This document shows positions 17,812-27,661 of a stretch of DNA of 64,000 nt, piece by piece. Source of the stretch: Acinetobacter lwoffii (GTDB lineage: Bacteria > Pseudomonadota > Gammaproteobacteria > Pseudomonadales > Moraxellaceae); contig NZ_JALJVC010000009.1 of assembly GCF_022967985.1 (NCBI RefSeq), positions 1 to 64,000 on the forward strand. Reading direction: 5' to 3'. Below the pieces are notes generated by a model. It was given only the letters and a program-made list of their open reading frames with translations. It was not told the origin of the DNA and did not search any database. The position numbers were made by a program, and so were the translations under genes. The first letter of the stretch is position 1, and each line of letters opens with the position of its first letter.

Positions 17812-19287
17812 TTAACTTTCTATTTCTTCTTCGATTTCATCATCCGTAGTATCCATGCCCAATTCTTTAAGCTTGCGCGTTAAAGTGTTGCGACCCCAAC
17901 CTAGAAGCTCTGCGGCATGACGTTTACGGCCACGGGTTTGTTGCAAGGCTGCATTAATTAAGGTGCGTTCAAACATCGGCGTCGCAACATCCAGAAGTTT
18001 CATTTCACCATTTTTGAGTTTCTGCATCGCCCATTGACCCAGCAATTCATCCCAGTGATGCGGTGCGATCTGGTTCAGCGTTGGAATTGGCGCACCCGGA
18101 TCCTGCTGATGAATTGGAATCTGTTTCAGCTCAGGTGGCAAGTCTTCAGGATAGACTTCACGACCTGTGATCATGACAGTCAGCCAGCGACAGGTATTTT
18201 CAAGTTGACGCACATTACCTTGCCATGGCAATTTCTGCATATATTCTTGGGTTTCAGGACGTAATATCTTTGGATTGACCCCAAGTTCTTTACCGGCACG
18301 TGCCAGAAAATGCTGCGCCAGCATCGGAATATCTTCACTGCGATGTGCCAGTTTTGGAATATGAATACGAATTACATTCAGGCGGTGATATAAGTCTTCA
18401 CGGAAACGACCATCATGGACCAGTTTTTCCAAATCCTGATGTGTTGCAGCCACGATACGCACATCGACCTTAACCGGAATATGACCGCCAACTCGGTAGA
18501 ACTCTCCATCGGCTAGGACACGCAATAAACGGGTCTGGGTCTCAAATGGCATATCGCCAATTTCATCTAAAAACAGCGTACCGCCATTTGCCTGTTCAAA
18601 ACGACCTTGGCGCTGGGTATTAGCACCGGTAAATGCACCTTTCTCATGGCCGAAAAGTTCAGTTTCGATCAGGTCTTTTGGAATCGCCGCCATATTGAGG
18701 GCAATAAAAGGTTTTGAGCTGCGTGGTGAATGACGATGCAGGGCATGCGCTACCAGTTCTTTACCTGTACCAGACTCACCATTAATCAACACGGTAATAT
18801 GCGATTGTGATAAACGGCCAATGGCACGAAACACTTCCTGCATGGCAGGCGATTCACCAATAATTTCGGTAGATTGAATTGGTGGAGCCGCTTTTGCTGA
18901 TTCTTGTTGCTGTAGCTTGGTGATATGTAAAATTGCACGATTTACCAGCGCCAGTGCTTCATCAATATCAAAAGGCTTAGGCAGATATTCAAAAGCACCA
19001 GTTTGATAGCTAGAAACAGCCGATTCTAAGTCTGAATGCGCCGTCATAATAATGACAGGTAGGTCAGGATAACTGTGTTTAACCTTGCCCAGGAAGGTAA
19101 GTCCATCAATACCCGGCATGCGGATATCGGTCAAAATCACATCGGGTGCTTCCAGACTCAGTTGGTCTAGTGCAGATTGTGCTTCTTCAAAACTGGTCAC
19201 ATCCAGACCTTCCTCTTTAAAGGTCTTTTCCAGTACCCAGCGCATGGCGCGATCGTCATCAATCACCCATATTTTATTTCGCGACAT
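17812..19287 (-). CDS. glnG: Nitrogen regulation response regulator NtrC (GlnG)
   Basis: NtrC is the sigma-54-dependent activator of nitrogen-scavenging genes. The receiver domain has the acidic pocket at Asp11-Asp12 and the phosphorylated Asp54 in LTDIRMPG. The AAA+ domain follows, with Walker A GESGTGKEL, the sigma-54-contacting loop GAFTGA and Walker B GTLFLDEIGDMP. A Fis-type helix-turn-helix lies at the C-terminus (GRKRHAAELLGWGRNTLTRKL). At 491 residues it is close to the E. coli length (469). It overlaps the 3' end of glnL by 14 bases on the same strand, so the two are translated as a coupled pair. Confidence 0.97.
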   Translation of the reverse strand: MSRNKIWVIDDDRAMRWVLEKTFKEEGLDVTSFEEAQSALDQLSLEAPDVILTDIRMPGIDGLTFLGKVKHSYPDLPVIIMTAHSDLESAVSSYQTGAFEYLPKPFDIDEALALVNRAILHITKLQQQESAKAAPPIQSTEIIGESPAMQEVFRAIGRLSQSHITVLINGESGTGKELVAHALHRHSPRSSKPFIALNMAAIPKDLIETELFGHEKGAFTGANTQRQGRFEQANGGTLFLDEIGDMPFETQTRLLRVLADGEFYRVGGHIPVKVDVRIVAATHQDLEKLVHDGRFREDLYHRLNVIRIHIPKLAHRSEDIPMLAQHFLARAGKELGVNPKILRPETQEYMQKLPWQGNVRQLENTCRWLTVMITGREVYPEDLPPELKQIPIHQQDPGAPIPTLNQIAPHHWDELLGQWAMQKLKNGEMKLLDVATPMFERTLINAALQQTRGRKRHAAELLGWGRNTLTRKLKELGMDTTDDEIEEEIES

Positions 19288-20383
19288 GATTCGACTCCCA
19301 AGGTAAATATAAGCTAAAGACGGTTTTTCCAGCCACGGACTGACACTCGATCATGCCGTTGTGCTGATGAATAATATTTTGAGCAATACTGAGGCCCAGT
19401 CCGGTACCTTTTGCGCGACTGGTGACCAGCGGATAAAACACCGATTCGATAATCTCTTCCGGCACACCTGGACCGTTGTCTTCAATATCAATCCTTACTA
19501 CAGAGCGGTGAATCACCCCGTTAATGGTAAAGAGACGCTGAATCCGGGTTCTTAAAATCAGTTCCGGTTGATGTTCGACAAAGAACTCCTTGTTCTCGGT
19601 CATGGCCTGTACGGCATTGGCGCAAATATTCAAAATGACCTGAATCAATTGGTCGCGGTCTGCCAGAACTTCCGGTAAGGACAGGTCGTAATCCCGGGTA
19701 ATCTTGATTTTCTTTTTGGTCTGATTGGCAATCAGTGAACGCACCCGTTCCAGAGGTTCATGCACATTGACCAGTTCATAGCTCGGAAGCTGGCGTGAAC
19801 CGAGCATGGTATCGGCCAGATTTCTGAGTCGATCCACTTCGCTAATAATAATGTCGGTAAATTCTTTGTATTGTGGATCATTCAAACTGCGTGCCAGGAG
19901 TTGAGTCGCCCCGCGAATGCCACCCAAGGGATTCTTGATTTCATGCGCAACACCGCGAATCAGCTGACGCGCTACCTGATGCTGTTGCAGCAGATTTTCT
20001 TCACGAGAGATTTTTAACATGCGATCGCGAGGATTGAGTTCGATGAGCAGTAGCGGATGATAAGGTTTGCCCAGATTTAGCTGAGAAACAGTGTAGTCAA
20101 CATGGATGTCTTTAAAGTTGACCAGAATAGTGGCTTCGCGGCGTGTATAAGGCTGTCCCGTAGTTAAAGTATTATTCAGGGCTTCTTCGGTATTAAACTC
20201 ATCTGTCGGGTTTTGCAGAATATTGAGTACGGATGTGCCGCTCGCGCGGAATAAGCTCACATCAAATAAGGCTTCACAGGCAGAATTCAGATAATAAATA
20301 TTAAGATCGCGGTCTATCAATAAGATACACGTGGTCATATTGTCCACTAAAGCACGATAGTCGATCGGAATAATTTGATCCAT
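19274..20383 (-). CDS. glnL: Nitrogen regulation sensor kinase NtrB (GlnL)
   Basis: NtrB phosphorylates or dephosphorylates NtrC under control of the PII protein. It is cytoplasmic, with no membrane helix: an N-terminal PAS domain (ILLIDRDLNIYYLNSACEALF), then the dimerisation/phospho-acceptor helix RGVAHEIKNPLGGIRGATQLL with the catalytic His, then the ATPase domain with the N box (ICANAVQAM) and DNGPGVP and GTGLGLSI boxes. I prefer the start at MDQIIPIDYRALV (369 residues). An upstream Met gives 384 residues with a less typical N-terminus. Its partner glnG follows with a 14-base overlap. glnA is not in the window. Confidence 0.95.
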   Translation of the reverse strand: MDQIIPIDYRALVDNMTTCILLIDRDLNIYYLNSACEALFDVSLFRASGTSVLNILQNPTDEFNTEEALNNTLTTGQPYTRREATILVNFKDIHVDYTVSQLNLGKPYHPLLLIELNPRDRMLKISREENLLQQHQVARQLIRGVAHEIKNPLGGIRGATQLLARSLNDPQYKEFTDIIISEVDRLRNLADTMLGSRQLPSYELVNVHEPLERVRSLIANQTKKKIKITRDYDLSLPEVLADRDQLIQVILNICANAVQAMTENKEFFVEHQPELILRTRIQRLFTINGVIHRSVVRIDIEDNGPGVPEEIIESVFYPLVTSRAKGTGLGLSIAQNIIHQHNGMIECQSVAGKTVFSLYLPWESNHVAK

Positions 20384-20724
20384 TCGCGGGTTTGTTCCTG
20401 TATTAAAATGGCGCAATGGCATCTTCATAAAGCAATTTAATCAATTTTAAGTTCTGATTTGATGCAAGATGCACGCCAACTTTTATGACTAGAGATTATT
20501 TATTGCGATGAAATGCAGAAATGTGACAGAGCAACACAATTCATTTTAGATATAGCGGATTAAATTGAGGCTGTAAATCTAAAATGATTCATTTTGGTGC
20601 ATGAGTGGGTATGTTGAATATTTTATGGCAATATTTTAGTGCATGATGCAAAGAGTCAGGTTTTCAACTATTTTTATGATGCGAAAAGACATACAATACG
20701 CGCATTCTAGTAGAGCGAAAATTC
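20384..20724. promoter_or_regulatory. glnL-rimO divergent intergenic region with inverted repeat
   Basis: The region between two divergent starts carries a 13-bp inverted repeat with one mismatch (ATTCATTTTAGAT at 20539-20551 and ATCTAAAATGATT at 20577-20589), followed directly by another TTCATTTT. TACAAT at 20692-20697 could be the rimO -10, without a good -35. I see no sigma-54 -24/-12 motif for glnL. Confidence 0.45.
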
Positions 20725-22068
20725 ATGAAGTCCCCCAAAGTCGGTTTTGTATCTTTAGGTTGTCCTAAGGCATTGGTAGATTCTGAACGTATTTTAACCC
20801 AGTTAAAGACTGAAGGTTATGACGTCGCTTCGGATTATGACGGTGCTGATTTAGTTGTAGTAAATACCTGTGGTTTCATTGAATCCGCAGTGCAAGAATC
20901 GCTAGATGCGATTGGTGAGGCGATGAGCGCGAATGGTCGCGTGATCGTAACAGGTTGTCTAGGTAAAGACGAAGACAAGATTCGCCAAATGCATCCCAAT
21001 GTCCTGAAAGTGACAGGTGCAGCGGCATATAAAGAAGTTATGGATGCGGTTCATCAATACGTACCTGAGCCGCCAAAACACAATCCATTTATTGATCTGG
21101 TTCCAGAACAAGGCATCCGCCTGACGCCAAAACATTATGCTTATCTGAAAATATCCGAAGGCTGCAACCATCGTTGTACTTTCTGTATTATTCCAAGCAT
21201 GCGTGGCGATCTGGTCTCACGTCCAGTTGGTTCTGTGCTTGAAGAAGCTGCAGCGCTGAAACGTGCCGGTGTAAAAGAAGTACTCGTCATCTCCCAGGAT
21301 ACTTCTGCTTATGGCCTGGACACGAAATACAAGCTGGATTTCTGGAATGGCCAGCCGGTTAAAACCAAATTCTATGACATGTGTGAAGCATTAGGTCAGT
21401 TGGGGATCTGGGTGCGTTTGCACTATGTTTACCCGTATCCGCATGTGGATGCTGTGATTGACCTGATGGCACAAGGTAAAATCCTGCCTTATCTGGATAT
21501 TCCATTCCAGCACGCGAGTCCAAAAATTCTCAAACTGATGAAACGCCCTGCGCACAGTGAAAATACACTGGAGCGTTTGAAAATCTGGCGCGAGAAATGT
21601 CCTGATCTAGTGTTGCGTTCAACATTTGTGGTGGGCTTCCCGGGTGAAACTGAAGAAGACTTCCAGATGTTACTGGACTGGCTGAAAGAAGCCCAGCTGG
21701 ATCGTGTGGGATGTTTTACCTATTCGCCAGTTGAAGGTGCGACAGCAAATGATTTGCCAGATCACGTTCCTGAAGAAATTAAACAAGAGCGTTATGAGCG
21801 TTTCATGCAGGTTCAGCAAGAAATCTCGGCAGCCAAACTCCGAAAACGTATCGGTCAGACCATGACTGTGCTGGTAGATGACCTGGAAGATGAATTCCCG
21901 GTAGCGGTTGCGCGTTCTTATGCAGATGCACCTGAAATTGATGGTAATGTTTTTGTTGAAGATATCGATAAAAGCGTCATCAAGGCGGGGGATTTACTTG
22001 AAGTCGAAATTACTGATGCAGATGAATACGATCTGTATGCAAAACTCATTTCAGTCAAGTCTGCTTAA
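20725..22068 (+). CDS. rimO: Ribosomal protein S12 methylthiotransferase RimO
   Basis: RimO adds a methylthio group to an aspartate of ribosomal protein S12 through two iron-sulfur clusters. The N-terminal MTTase domain has its three cysteines in [19 protein letters not shown] and VTGCLGKDE. The radical-SAM domain has [11 protein letters not shown] (CxxxCxxC). A TRAM domain ends the 447-residue protein. Length and motif order match the family (E. coli 441). It is transcribed alone towards pyrH, with a 43-base gap and no terminator between, so read-through into the pyrH cluster is possible. Confidence 0.97.
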   Translation: MKSPKVGFVSLGCPKALVDSERILTQLKTEGYDVASDYDGADLVVVNTCGFIESAVQESLDAIGEAMSANGRVIVTGCLGKDEDKIRQMHPNVLKVTGAAAYKEVMDAVHQYVPEPPKHNPFIDLVPEQGIRLTPKHYAYLKISEGCNHRCTFCIIPSMRGDLVSRPVGSVLEEAAALKRAGVKEVLVISQDTSAYGLDTKYKLDFWNGQPVKTKFYDMCEALGQLGIWVRLHYVYPYPHVDAVIDLMAQGKILPYLDIPFQHASPKILKLMKRPAHSENTLERLKIWREKCPDLVLRSTFVVGFPGETEEDFQMLLDWLKEAQLDRVGCFTYSPVEGATANDLPDHVPEEIKQERYERFMQVQQEISAAKLRKRIGQTMTVLVDDLEDEFPVAVARSYADAPEIDGNVFVEDIDKSVIKAGDLLEVEITDADEYDLYAKLISVKSA

Positions 22069-22111
22069 GATTTTGAATTAAAAAAATTTAAATTGAATAC
22101 TTTGGAGTTTG

Positions 22112-22843
22112 ATGATGTTGGATTCTAAAAAGCCACGCTTTGGTCGCATCCTGTTAAAGCTTTCTGGTGAGGCGCTGGCAGGCAATAAAGACATGGGGAT
22201 CGATGCACAAGTGCTCGATCAGATGTCACTTTCTATTGCGCACCTCGTGGGTTTAGGCGTACAAGTAGGTATTGTTGTGGGTGGTGGTAACCTGTATCGC
22301 GGTAGCCAGCTACAAAAAGATGGTCTGGTTGGCCGTGTAACTGGCGACCAGATGGGTATGCTGGCAACAGTCATGAACGGTTTGGCACTTCGCGACGCTT
22401 TGGTGCGCCGTAATATTAAAACCCGTTTAATGTCTGCATTGCCGATTGGTGCTGTAGTTGAGTCTTACTCAAGCCGTGATGCGATCCGTCACCTGACTCA
22501 GGGTGAAGTGTGTGTATTCGTGGCAGGTACAGGTAATCCGTTCTTTACGACAGATACTGCTGCCTGTTTACGTGGTATCGAAATCGAATCAGATTTGATT
22601 TTGAAAGCGACCAAAGTTGATGGCGTATATAACAAAGATCCAAGCAAATATGATGATGCTGTTAAATATGACACATTGACTTTTGACCAGGTTCTGGACG
22701 AAAAGCTGGGTGTGATGGACTTAACTGCAATCTGTTTATGTCGTGATCACAACGTGCCGCTACAAGTATTCGATATGAATAAATCTGGCGCATTGCTTTC
22801 CGTTGTGATGGGTGAAAAAGAAGGGACTCACGTTACCAATTAA
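22112..22843 (+). CDS. pyrH: Uridylate kinase (UMP kinase)
   Basis: PyrH phosphorylates UMP to UDP in pyrimidine nucleotide synthesis. It belongs to the amino-acid-kinase family: [13 protein letters not shown] near the N-terminus, the glycine-rich [32 protein letters not shown], and [19 protein letters not shown]. Length is 243 residues (E. coli 241). TTTGGAG stands 5 bases before the ATG chosen, and a TTG one codon upstream is unlikely to be used. It heads the cluster continuing into frr; rpsB and tsf, which often precede pyrH in other bacteria, are absent here. Confidence 0.97.
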   Translation: MMLDSKKPRFGRILLKLSGEALAGNKDMGIDAQVLDQMSLSIAHLVGLGVQVGIVVGGGNLYRGSQLQKDGLVGRVTGDQMGMLATVMNGLALRDALVRRNIKTRLMSALPIGAVVESYSSRDAIRHLTQGEVCVFVAGTGNPFFTTDTAACLRGIEIESDLILKATKVDGVYNKDPSKYDDAVKYDTLTFDQVLDEKLGVMDLTAICLCRDHNVPLQVFDMNKSGALLSVVMGEKEGTHVTN

Positions 22844-22923
22844 TGACGTGAGCACCAAAGCACTTTATACTACACGCTAATTTAGTAATAACCTCTTTTC
22901 AAGAATTAAGTAAGGAAGATCAT

Positions 22924-23478
22924 ATGATTAACGATCTTAAAAAAGACAGCGAAGACCGTATGAACAAAACTCTAGAATCTCTAGAGCATGGTTTTGCAAA
23001 AGTTCGTACTGGTCGTGCGCATCCATCAATTTTAAATAACGTGATGGTTTCTTACTATGGTTCAGACGTTCCATTGAACCAGGTGGCAAACGTAGGTGTT
23101 GAAGATTCACGTACTTTGTTAATCCAGCCTTTCGAACGTTCAATGGTTTCTGCAATTGATAAAGCGATTCGTGAATCTGACTTGGGTCTGAATCCAATTA
23201 CAGCAGATGCGATTCGTGTACCGATGGCTGCGTTGACTGAAGAAACGCGTCGTGACATGCAAAAAGTTGCACGTAATGAAGCTGAAAATGCAAAAGTCGC
23301 GATCCGTAACATCCGCCGTGATGTATTGGGCGATATCAAAGCTTTGTTGAAAGAAAAAGAAATTTCTGAAGATGAAGAGCGTCGTGCTGCTGACGAAATC
23401 CAGAAAATTACCGACAAATTTGTTGCTGAAGTTGACAAGCGCTTGGCTGCGAAAGAAGCTGAATTGATGAAGGTCTAA
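22924..23478 (+). CDS. frr: Ribosome recycling factor
   Basis: RRF with EF-G splits post-termination ribosomes. It is 184 residues, the normal length, with the three-helix-bundle sequence intact: [20 protein letters not shown], then the beta-rich hinge domain ([14 protein letters not shown]), then the return helices with IRNIRRDV and the Lys/Glu-rich tail. AAGGAAG precedes the ATG. It sits 80 bases after pyrH and 7 bases before uppS. Confidence 0.98.
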   Translation: MINDLKKDSEDRMNKTLESLEHGFAKVRTGRAHPSILNNVMVSYYGSDVPLNQVANVGVEDSRTLLIQPFERSMVSAIDKAIRESDLGLNPITADAIRVPMAALTEETRRDMQKVARNEAENAKVAIRNIRRDVLGDIKALLKEKEISEDEERRAADEIQKITDKFVAEVDKRLAAKEAELMKV

Positions 23479-23485
23479 TTCATCG

Positions 23486-24238
23486 ATGACCGTTGCTGAA
23501 GAAAATCCCCGTCTTCCGAAACATGTTGCCATCATCATGGATGGCAACAATCGTTTTGCCAAAAAAAATCAGATGCAAAAAGGTGATGGACACCGTGAAG
23601 GAAAAACGGTTCTGGATCCGATTGTTGAACACTGTAAAAAAAGAAATATCCAGGCTTTAACTGTATTTGCCTTTTCAAGTGAAAACTGGAATCGTCCACA
23701 GTTTGAAGTTGAATTGCTCATGAAATTGCTGGTTGATACCATTCATGAACAATTGCCCCGCATGGAAAAATTCAATATTGCCTTACGCTTTATCGGTGAT
23801 CGCAGCCGTTTGTCCCCAGAATTACAGGGACTTATGTTGCATGCCGAAGAAAGGACTGCTAATTTCAATAGTATGACACTCACTATTGCAATCAGTTATG
23901 GTGGTATGTGGGATATGGCACAAGCTGCACAGCGAATTGCCAGCGATGTTTTAACAAATAAATTAGATCTTGATGCAATTAATACTGATGTATTTGGTCA
24001 ATATGTCAGCCTCGGTGATTTACCTGCAGTTGATCTGCTGATTCGTACGGGTGGAGATTTCCGTCTGTCGAATTTCCTGTTGTGGCAGGCAGCCTATGCA
24101 GAGCTTTATTTCACTGAGACGCTATGGCCAGAATTTACCGTTGAAGAACTTGATGATGCACTTGCCGTATTCGGTGGACGTGAACGTCGTTTTGGTAAAA
24201 CATCAGAACAGATTCGTCAGGAAAAACTTGAGAATTAG
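23486..24238 (+). CDS. uppS: Undecaprenyl diphosphate synthase (cis-prenyltransferase)
   Basis: UppS elongates farnesyl diphosphate with eight isopentenyl units to undecaprenyl diphosphate, the carrier lipid for peptidoglycan and surface glycans. The 250-residue protein carries VAIIMDGN with the catalytic Asp, TVFAFSSENW, the substrate-binding RFIGDRSRL, and the C-terminal LLIRTGGDFRLSNFLLWQAAY and ELYFTETLWPEF. Two positions depart from the textbook motif: MDGNNRFAKK stands where most enzymes have MDGNGRWA. The rest is intact, so I expect activity and a clade-specific variation. Short gaps to frr and cdsA indicate a shared transcript. Confidence 0.97.
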   Translation: MTVAEENPRLPKHVAIIMDGNNRFAKKNQMQKGDGHREGKTVLDPIVEHCKKRNIQALTVFAFSSENWNRPQFEVELLMKLLVDTIHEQLPRMEKFNIALRFIGDRSRLSPELQGLMLHAEERTANFNSMTLTIAISYGGMWDMAQAAQRIASDVLTNKLDLDAINTDVFGQYVSLGDLPAVDLLIRTGGDFRLSNFLLWQAAYAELYFTETLWPEFTVEELDDALAVFGGRERRFGKTSEQIRQEKLEN

Positions 24239-24241
24239 TAC

Positions 24242-25066
24242 ATGTTTGAGCGGATTATAACCGCATTGGTGTTGGTAGCAGTTGTACTGAGCTGTATGTT
24301 TGCTACCGAATCACATTATCCAATGTTTGTATTGATGGTTCTTGCTGCTGGGGTGGCCGGTTATGAGTGGTTCAAACTCATGCCGCGAAAATTTAAACAT
24401 GTCATCAAACCTGTTGCTTGGGGATATGGGGTGCTCACTGCAGCACTTTCCGCTTTGGCATTGTATTTTGCCGAAGTTGCCTTATTGTTATGGGTAGCTT
24501 CTATTATTACCTGGTTACTGAGTATTTACTGGGTTAAAACCTATCCTGAATATGATGGCTGGTATAACACTAGCCTACACGGAATCGGTGTAGTTCTGAT
24601 TTCTGCTGCAGTTACTGCAATTTTCTCTGTCTGGCAAAGTTCACCGTGGTGGCTAATGTACCTGTTTCTACTGGTATGGGGCGCAGATAGTGGTGCATAT
24701 TTTGTGGGTCGTAAACTCGGCAAGAAAAAGTTGGCGCCGAATGTTAGTCCTAACAAATCGGTAGAAGGACTTTACGGCGGTATCGTTACCTCAATGCTGA
24801 TTGTAACGGCAGTTGCCTTGCTTTATCTGGATATGACCTGGCCAGAACTGACTTTATTCCTGATTTTATCTGTCGTTACGGTATTTAGTTCGGTACTGGG
24901 TGATCTGTTTGAATCCATGATCAAACGTCGTGCCGGTATTAAGGATTCAGGTCGCATTTTGCCAGGACATGGCGGAGTACTGGATCGTATTGATTCTTTG
25001 CTTGCTGCAGCTCCAATCTTTGCAGCAGGTATGGCTGTTTTAAAACTTATTGGTGTAGATTTATAA
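24242..25066 (+). CDS. cdsA: Phosphatidate cytidylyltransferase (CDP-diglyceride synthase)
   Basis: CdsA makes CDP-diacylglycerol from phosphatidic acid and CTP, the branch point to all phospholipids. It is an integral membrane protein of 274 residues with about eight hydrophobic helices. The family signature lies near the C-terminus (KRRAGIKDSGRILPGHGGVLDRIDS split over residues 225-255), with the metal/CTP-binding NKSVEGLYGG upstream. It begins 3 bases after the uppS stop and ends directly at the dxr start. Confidence 0.97.
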   Translation: MFERIITALVLVAVVLSCMFATESHYPMFVLMVLAAGVAGYEWFKLMPRKFKHVIKPVAWGYGVLTAALSALALYFAEVALLLWVASIITWLLSIYWVKTYPEYDGWYNTSLHGIGVVLISAAVTAIFSVWQSSPWWLMYLFLLVWGADSGAYFVGRKLGKKKLAPNVSPNKSVEGLYGGIVTSMLIVTAVALLYLDMTWPELTLFLILSVVTVFSSVLGDLFESMIKRRAGIKDSGRILPGHGGVLDRIDSLLAAAPIFAAGMAVLKLIGVDL

Positions 25067-26263
25067 ATGTCACAAGCAGTTTGTATACTGGGTGCTACAG
25101 GTTCCATTGGTCAAAGTACTTTAAAAATCTTGCAGCGACATCCTGAAGCATACTCGGTTTTTGCTGTGACCGCGCAAAGTCGTATCGAGGAGCTGGTTGA
25201 AATTTGCCGGCAATACCGTCCTAAAGTGGCGGTGGTGCCGGCTGAAAAAGTAGATGAACTCTCAAAACGACTCCAGCAACATCATTTGGCTAATATTGAA
25301 ATTCTGCAAGATGAAGCCGGTTTAATTGCTGTGGCTGAACACGCTGACGTTGATATTGTGATGGCAGCAATCGTTGGTGCTGCAGGATTATTGCCGACAT
25401 TGGCTGCTGTGAAAGCGGGTAAACGCGTACTGTTGGCCAATAAAGAAGCTTTGGTGATGTCGGGTGACATCATGATGCAGGCAGCGCGCGATCATGGGGC
25501 ATTACTGCTTCCCGTTGACTCTGAACATAACGCGATTTTCCAATGTCTGCCACAGCATTATTTTGAGGCAGAGCGTCATGGCAAGCCCAAACTGGGTGTA
25601 TCCCAGATTCTGCTGACCGCGTCGGGTGGGCCGTTTCTGAACCATAGCATGCAGCAACTTGAAGAGGTCACACCTGCCCAAGCTTGCAAGCATCCTAACT
25701 GGTCCATGGGTCAAAAAATTTCAGTCGATTCTGCTACCTTGATGAATAAAGGTTTAGAATTGATTGAAGCCTGCCATTTGTTTGCAGTTCAAGAACAATT
25801 TGTTACAGTTGTTGTGCATCCACAGAGTATTATTCACTCCATGGTTCAATACGTTGATGGTTCGACTTTGGCACAAATGGGTAATCCAGATATGGGCACG
25901 CCTATTGCACATGCTTTGGCATGGCCTGAGCGTATTAGTACGCATGTGGCGCCACTGGATCTGTTTATGCATTCACAACTTAATTTTCAAGAACCGGATA
26001 TGCTCCGTTTCCCTGCATTAAAACTGGCCCGTCAGGCCATGCAGAGTGGCGGAATTGCACCTACGATTTTAAATGCGGCCAATGAAATTGCAGTTGCTGC
26101 ATTTTTAAATCAACAGATCAGATTTACCCAAATTCCTCAGGTAGTTGAGCATGTCCTAAATCAGATGGACAATCAACCTGCACATGATCTGGAGGCTATC
26201 TTGCAAGCAGATCAAATGGCACGAGGTTTATCACAGCAATACGTTGTGAGTAAAGGAAGTTAA
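25067..26263 (+). CDS. dxr: 1-deoxy-D-xylulose 5-phosphate reductoisomerase
   Basis: Dxr (IspC) commits DXP to the methylerythritol phosphate pathway for isoprenoids, feeding UppS. The 398-residue protein has the NADPH-binding fold at the start ([14 protein letters not shown]), the [11 protein letters not shown] segment, the metal-binding [13 protein letters not shown], the flexible lid region (TASGGPF), and [17 protein letters not shown]. All are in family order and spacing. Its ATG follows the cdsA stop without a gap, and rseP follows after 3 bases. Confidence 0.98.
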   Translation: MSQAVCILGATGSIGQSTLKILQRHPEAYSVFAVTAQSRIEELVEICRQYRPKVAVVPAEKVDELSKRLQQHHLANIEILQDEAGLIAVAEHADVDIVMAAIVGAAGLLPTLAAVKAGKRVLLANKEALVMSGDIMMQAARDHGALLLPVDSEHNAIFQCLPQHYFEAERHGKPKLGVSQILLTASGGPFLNHSMQQLEEVTPAQACKHPNWSMGQKISVDSATLMNKGLELIEACHLFAVQEQFVTVVVHPQSIIHSMVQYVDGSTLAQMGNPDMGTPIAHALAWPERISTHVAPLDLFMHSQLNFQEPDMLRFPALKLARQAMQSGGIAPTILNAANEIAVAAFLNQQIRFTQIPQVVEHVLNQMDNQPAHDLEAILQADQMARGLSQQYVVSKGS

Positions 26264-26266
26264 GAT

Positions 26267-27622
26267 ATGAATGCCTTGTTTATGATTGCCGCAGCAATTC
26301 TCTTACTCGGTCCCTTAATTGCGATTCACGAGTTCGGTCACTATATTGTGGCGCGTAAACTGGGCGTTAAAGTATTGGTCTATTCCATTGGATTTGGGCC
26401 AACATTATTAAAATGGACCTCGAAAAAATCCGGAATTCAGTATCAATTGTCTGCCTTACCTTTGGGTGGCTACGTCAAGATGCTGGATGAACGTGAAGGT
26501 AATGTTGCTGAAGAAGACTTACCCAAAGCTTTCAATCGTCAGCATCCGTGGAAACGGATTGCCATCGTGGCAGCGGGTCCATTGATCAACTTGATTTTTG
26601 CAGTTCTTCTATTCTGGGTGTTATTTTTACCGGCACAAGAACAGCTCAATACCCGTGTGGGTAAAGTTTTACCAAATACGCCTGCTGCCACCGTACAAAT
26701 GCAGCCGGGTGACAAAATTGTAGCTGTGGATGGTACTCAGGTGGAAACTTGGGAAAAGCTCAGTTATGCCTTGGTGGATCGTGTTGGTGAAACTGGTGTG
26801 GTTTCTATTCAGGCAGATCGCGCTGGTGAAAACAAATTGTTCCAGTTGCCGATTCAAAACTATTTAAAAGATCAAAGTCAATCGCCGCTAGAAAGCCTGG
26901 GGTTCTTGCCTTATCGGCCAGAAATTCCGGCAGTGATCAGCAAATTGAGTGAAGATGGTGCAGCCATCCGTCAAGGTTTGAAAGAAGGTGACAAGATTCT
27001 GGCCATTGACGGCGTTCAGATGAAAGACTGGTTTGATGTGGTGCAGGTGGTACAGGCATCTCCAGAAAAATTACTGAAAATGGATGTACTACGTGCAAAT
27101 CAGGTGGTTCAGCTAGAAGTCATGCCACAAGGCAAACGTGACAATATGGGCAATGTGACCGGTATGCTGGGTGTACAAAGTGATCCGGGTAAACTGAACA
27201 TTCCTGCAGAATATAAACAGACCATTCATTACTCGCCAGGCGAAGCACTGGTAATGGCATTTGATAAAACAGCACATTTATCTTCGATGATTCTGAACTC
27301 GATTGTCAAAATGGTACGTGGTCTGATTGGCCTGGATAATTTATCAGGTCCAATTACTATTGCCAAAGTGGCAGGACAAAGCGCAGAAATGGGCTGGGAA
27401 ACTTTTATTTCCTTTATGGCGCTAATGAGTGTAAGTTTAGGAATATTAAATCTACTGCCTATTCCAATGCTTGATGGCGGACATCTGGTTTACTATTTTG
27501 TTGAATTAATTCGTGGTAAACCTGTTTCCGAACAAATACAATTGGTTGGGTTAAAAATTGGTATGGTACTGCTCGGCAGTATGATGCTTCTGGCATTATT
27601 TAATGATTTTATGCGTTTATAA
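26267..27622 (+). CDS. rseP: Intramembrane site-2 zinc protease RseP
   Basis: RseP cleaves membrane-embedded anti-sigma factors and remnant signal peptides. The catalytic zinc motif HEFGH lies in the first membrane helix (residues ~22-26), and the third ligand motif NLLPIPMLDGGH in a late helix. Two periplasmic PDZ domains sit between them (VGKVLPNTPAATVQMQPGDK and VISKLSEDGAAIRQGLKEGDK). At 451 residues it equals the E. coli enzyme (450). The order dxr-rseP-bamA is conserved in gamma-proteobacteria. Whether the substrate here is an RseA homolog cannot be told from this window. Confidence 0.97.
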   Translation: MNALFMIAAAILLLGPLIAIHEFGHYIVARKLGVKVLVYSIGFGPTLLKWTSKKSGIQYQLSALPLGGYVKMLDEREGNVAEEDLPKAFNRQHPWKRIAIVAAGPLINLIFAVLLFWVLFLPAQEQLNTRVGKVLPNTPAATVQMQPGDKIVAVDGTQVETWEKLSYALVDRVGETGVVSIQADRAGENKLFQLPIQNYLKDQSQSPLESLGFLPYRPEIPAVISKLSEDGAAIRQGLKEGDKILAIDGVQMKDWFDVVQVVQASPEKLLKMDVLRANQVVQLEVMPQGKRDNMGNVTGMLGVQSDPGKLNIPAEYKQTIHYSPGEALVMAFDKTAHLSSMILNSIVKMVRGLIGLDNLSGPITIAKVAGQSAEMGWETFISFMALMSVSLGILNLLPIPMLDGGHLVYYFVELIRGKPVSEQIQLVGLKIGMVLLGSMMLLALFNDFMRL

Positions 27623-27661
27623 CAACGTAAATGGAATAAATTAACAGCGGAAAAGACTGGC

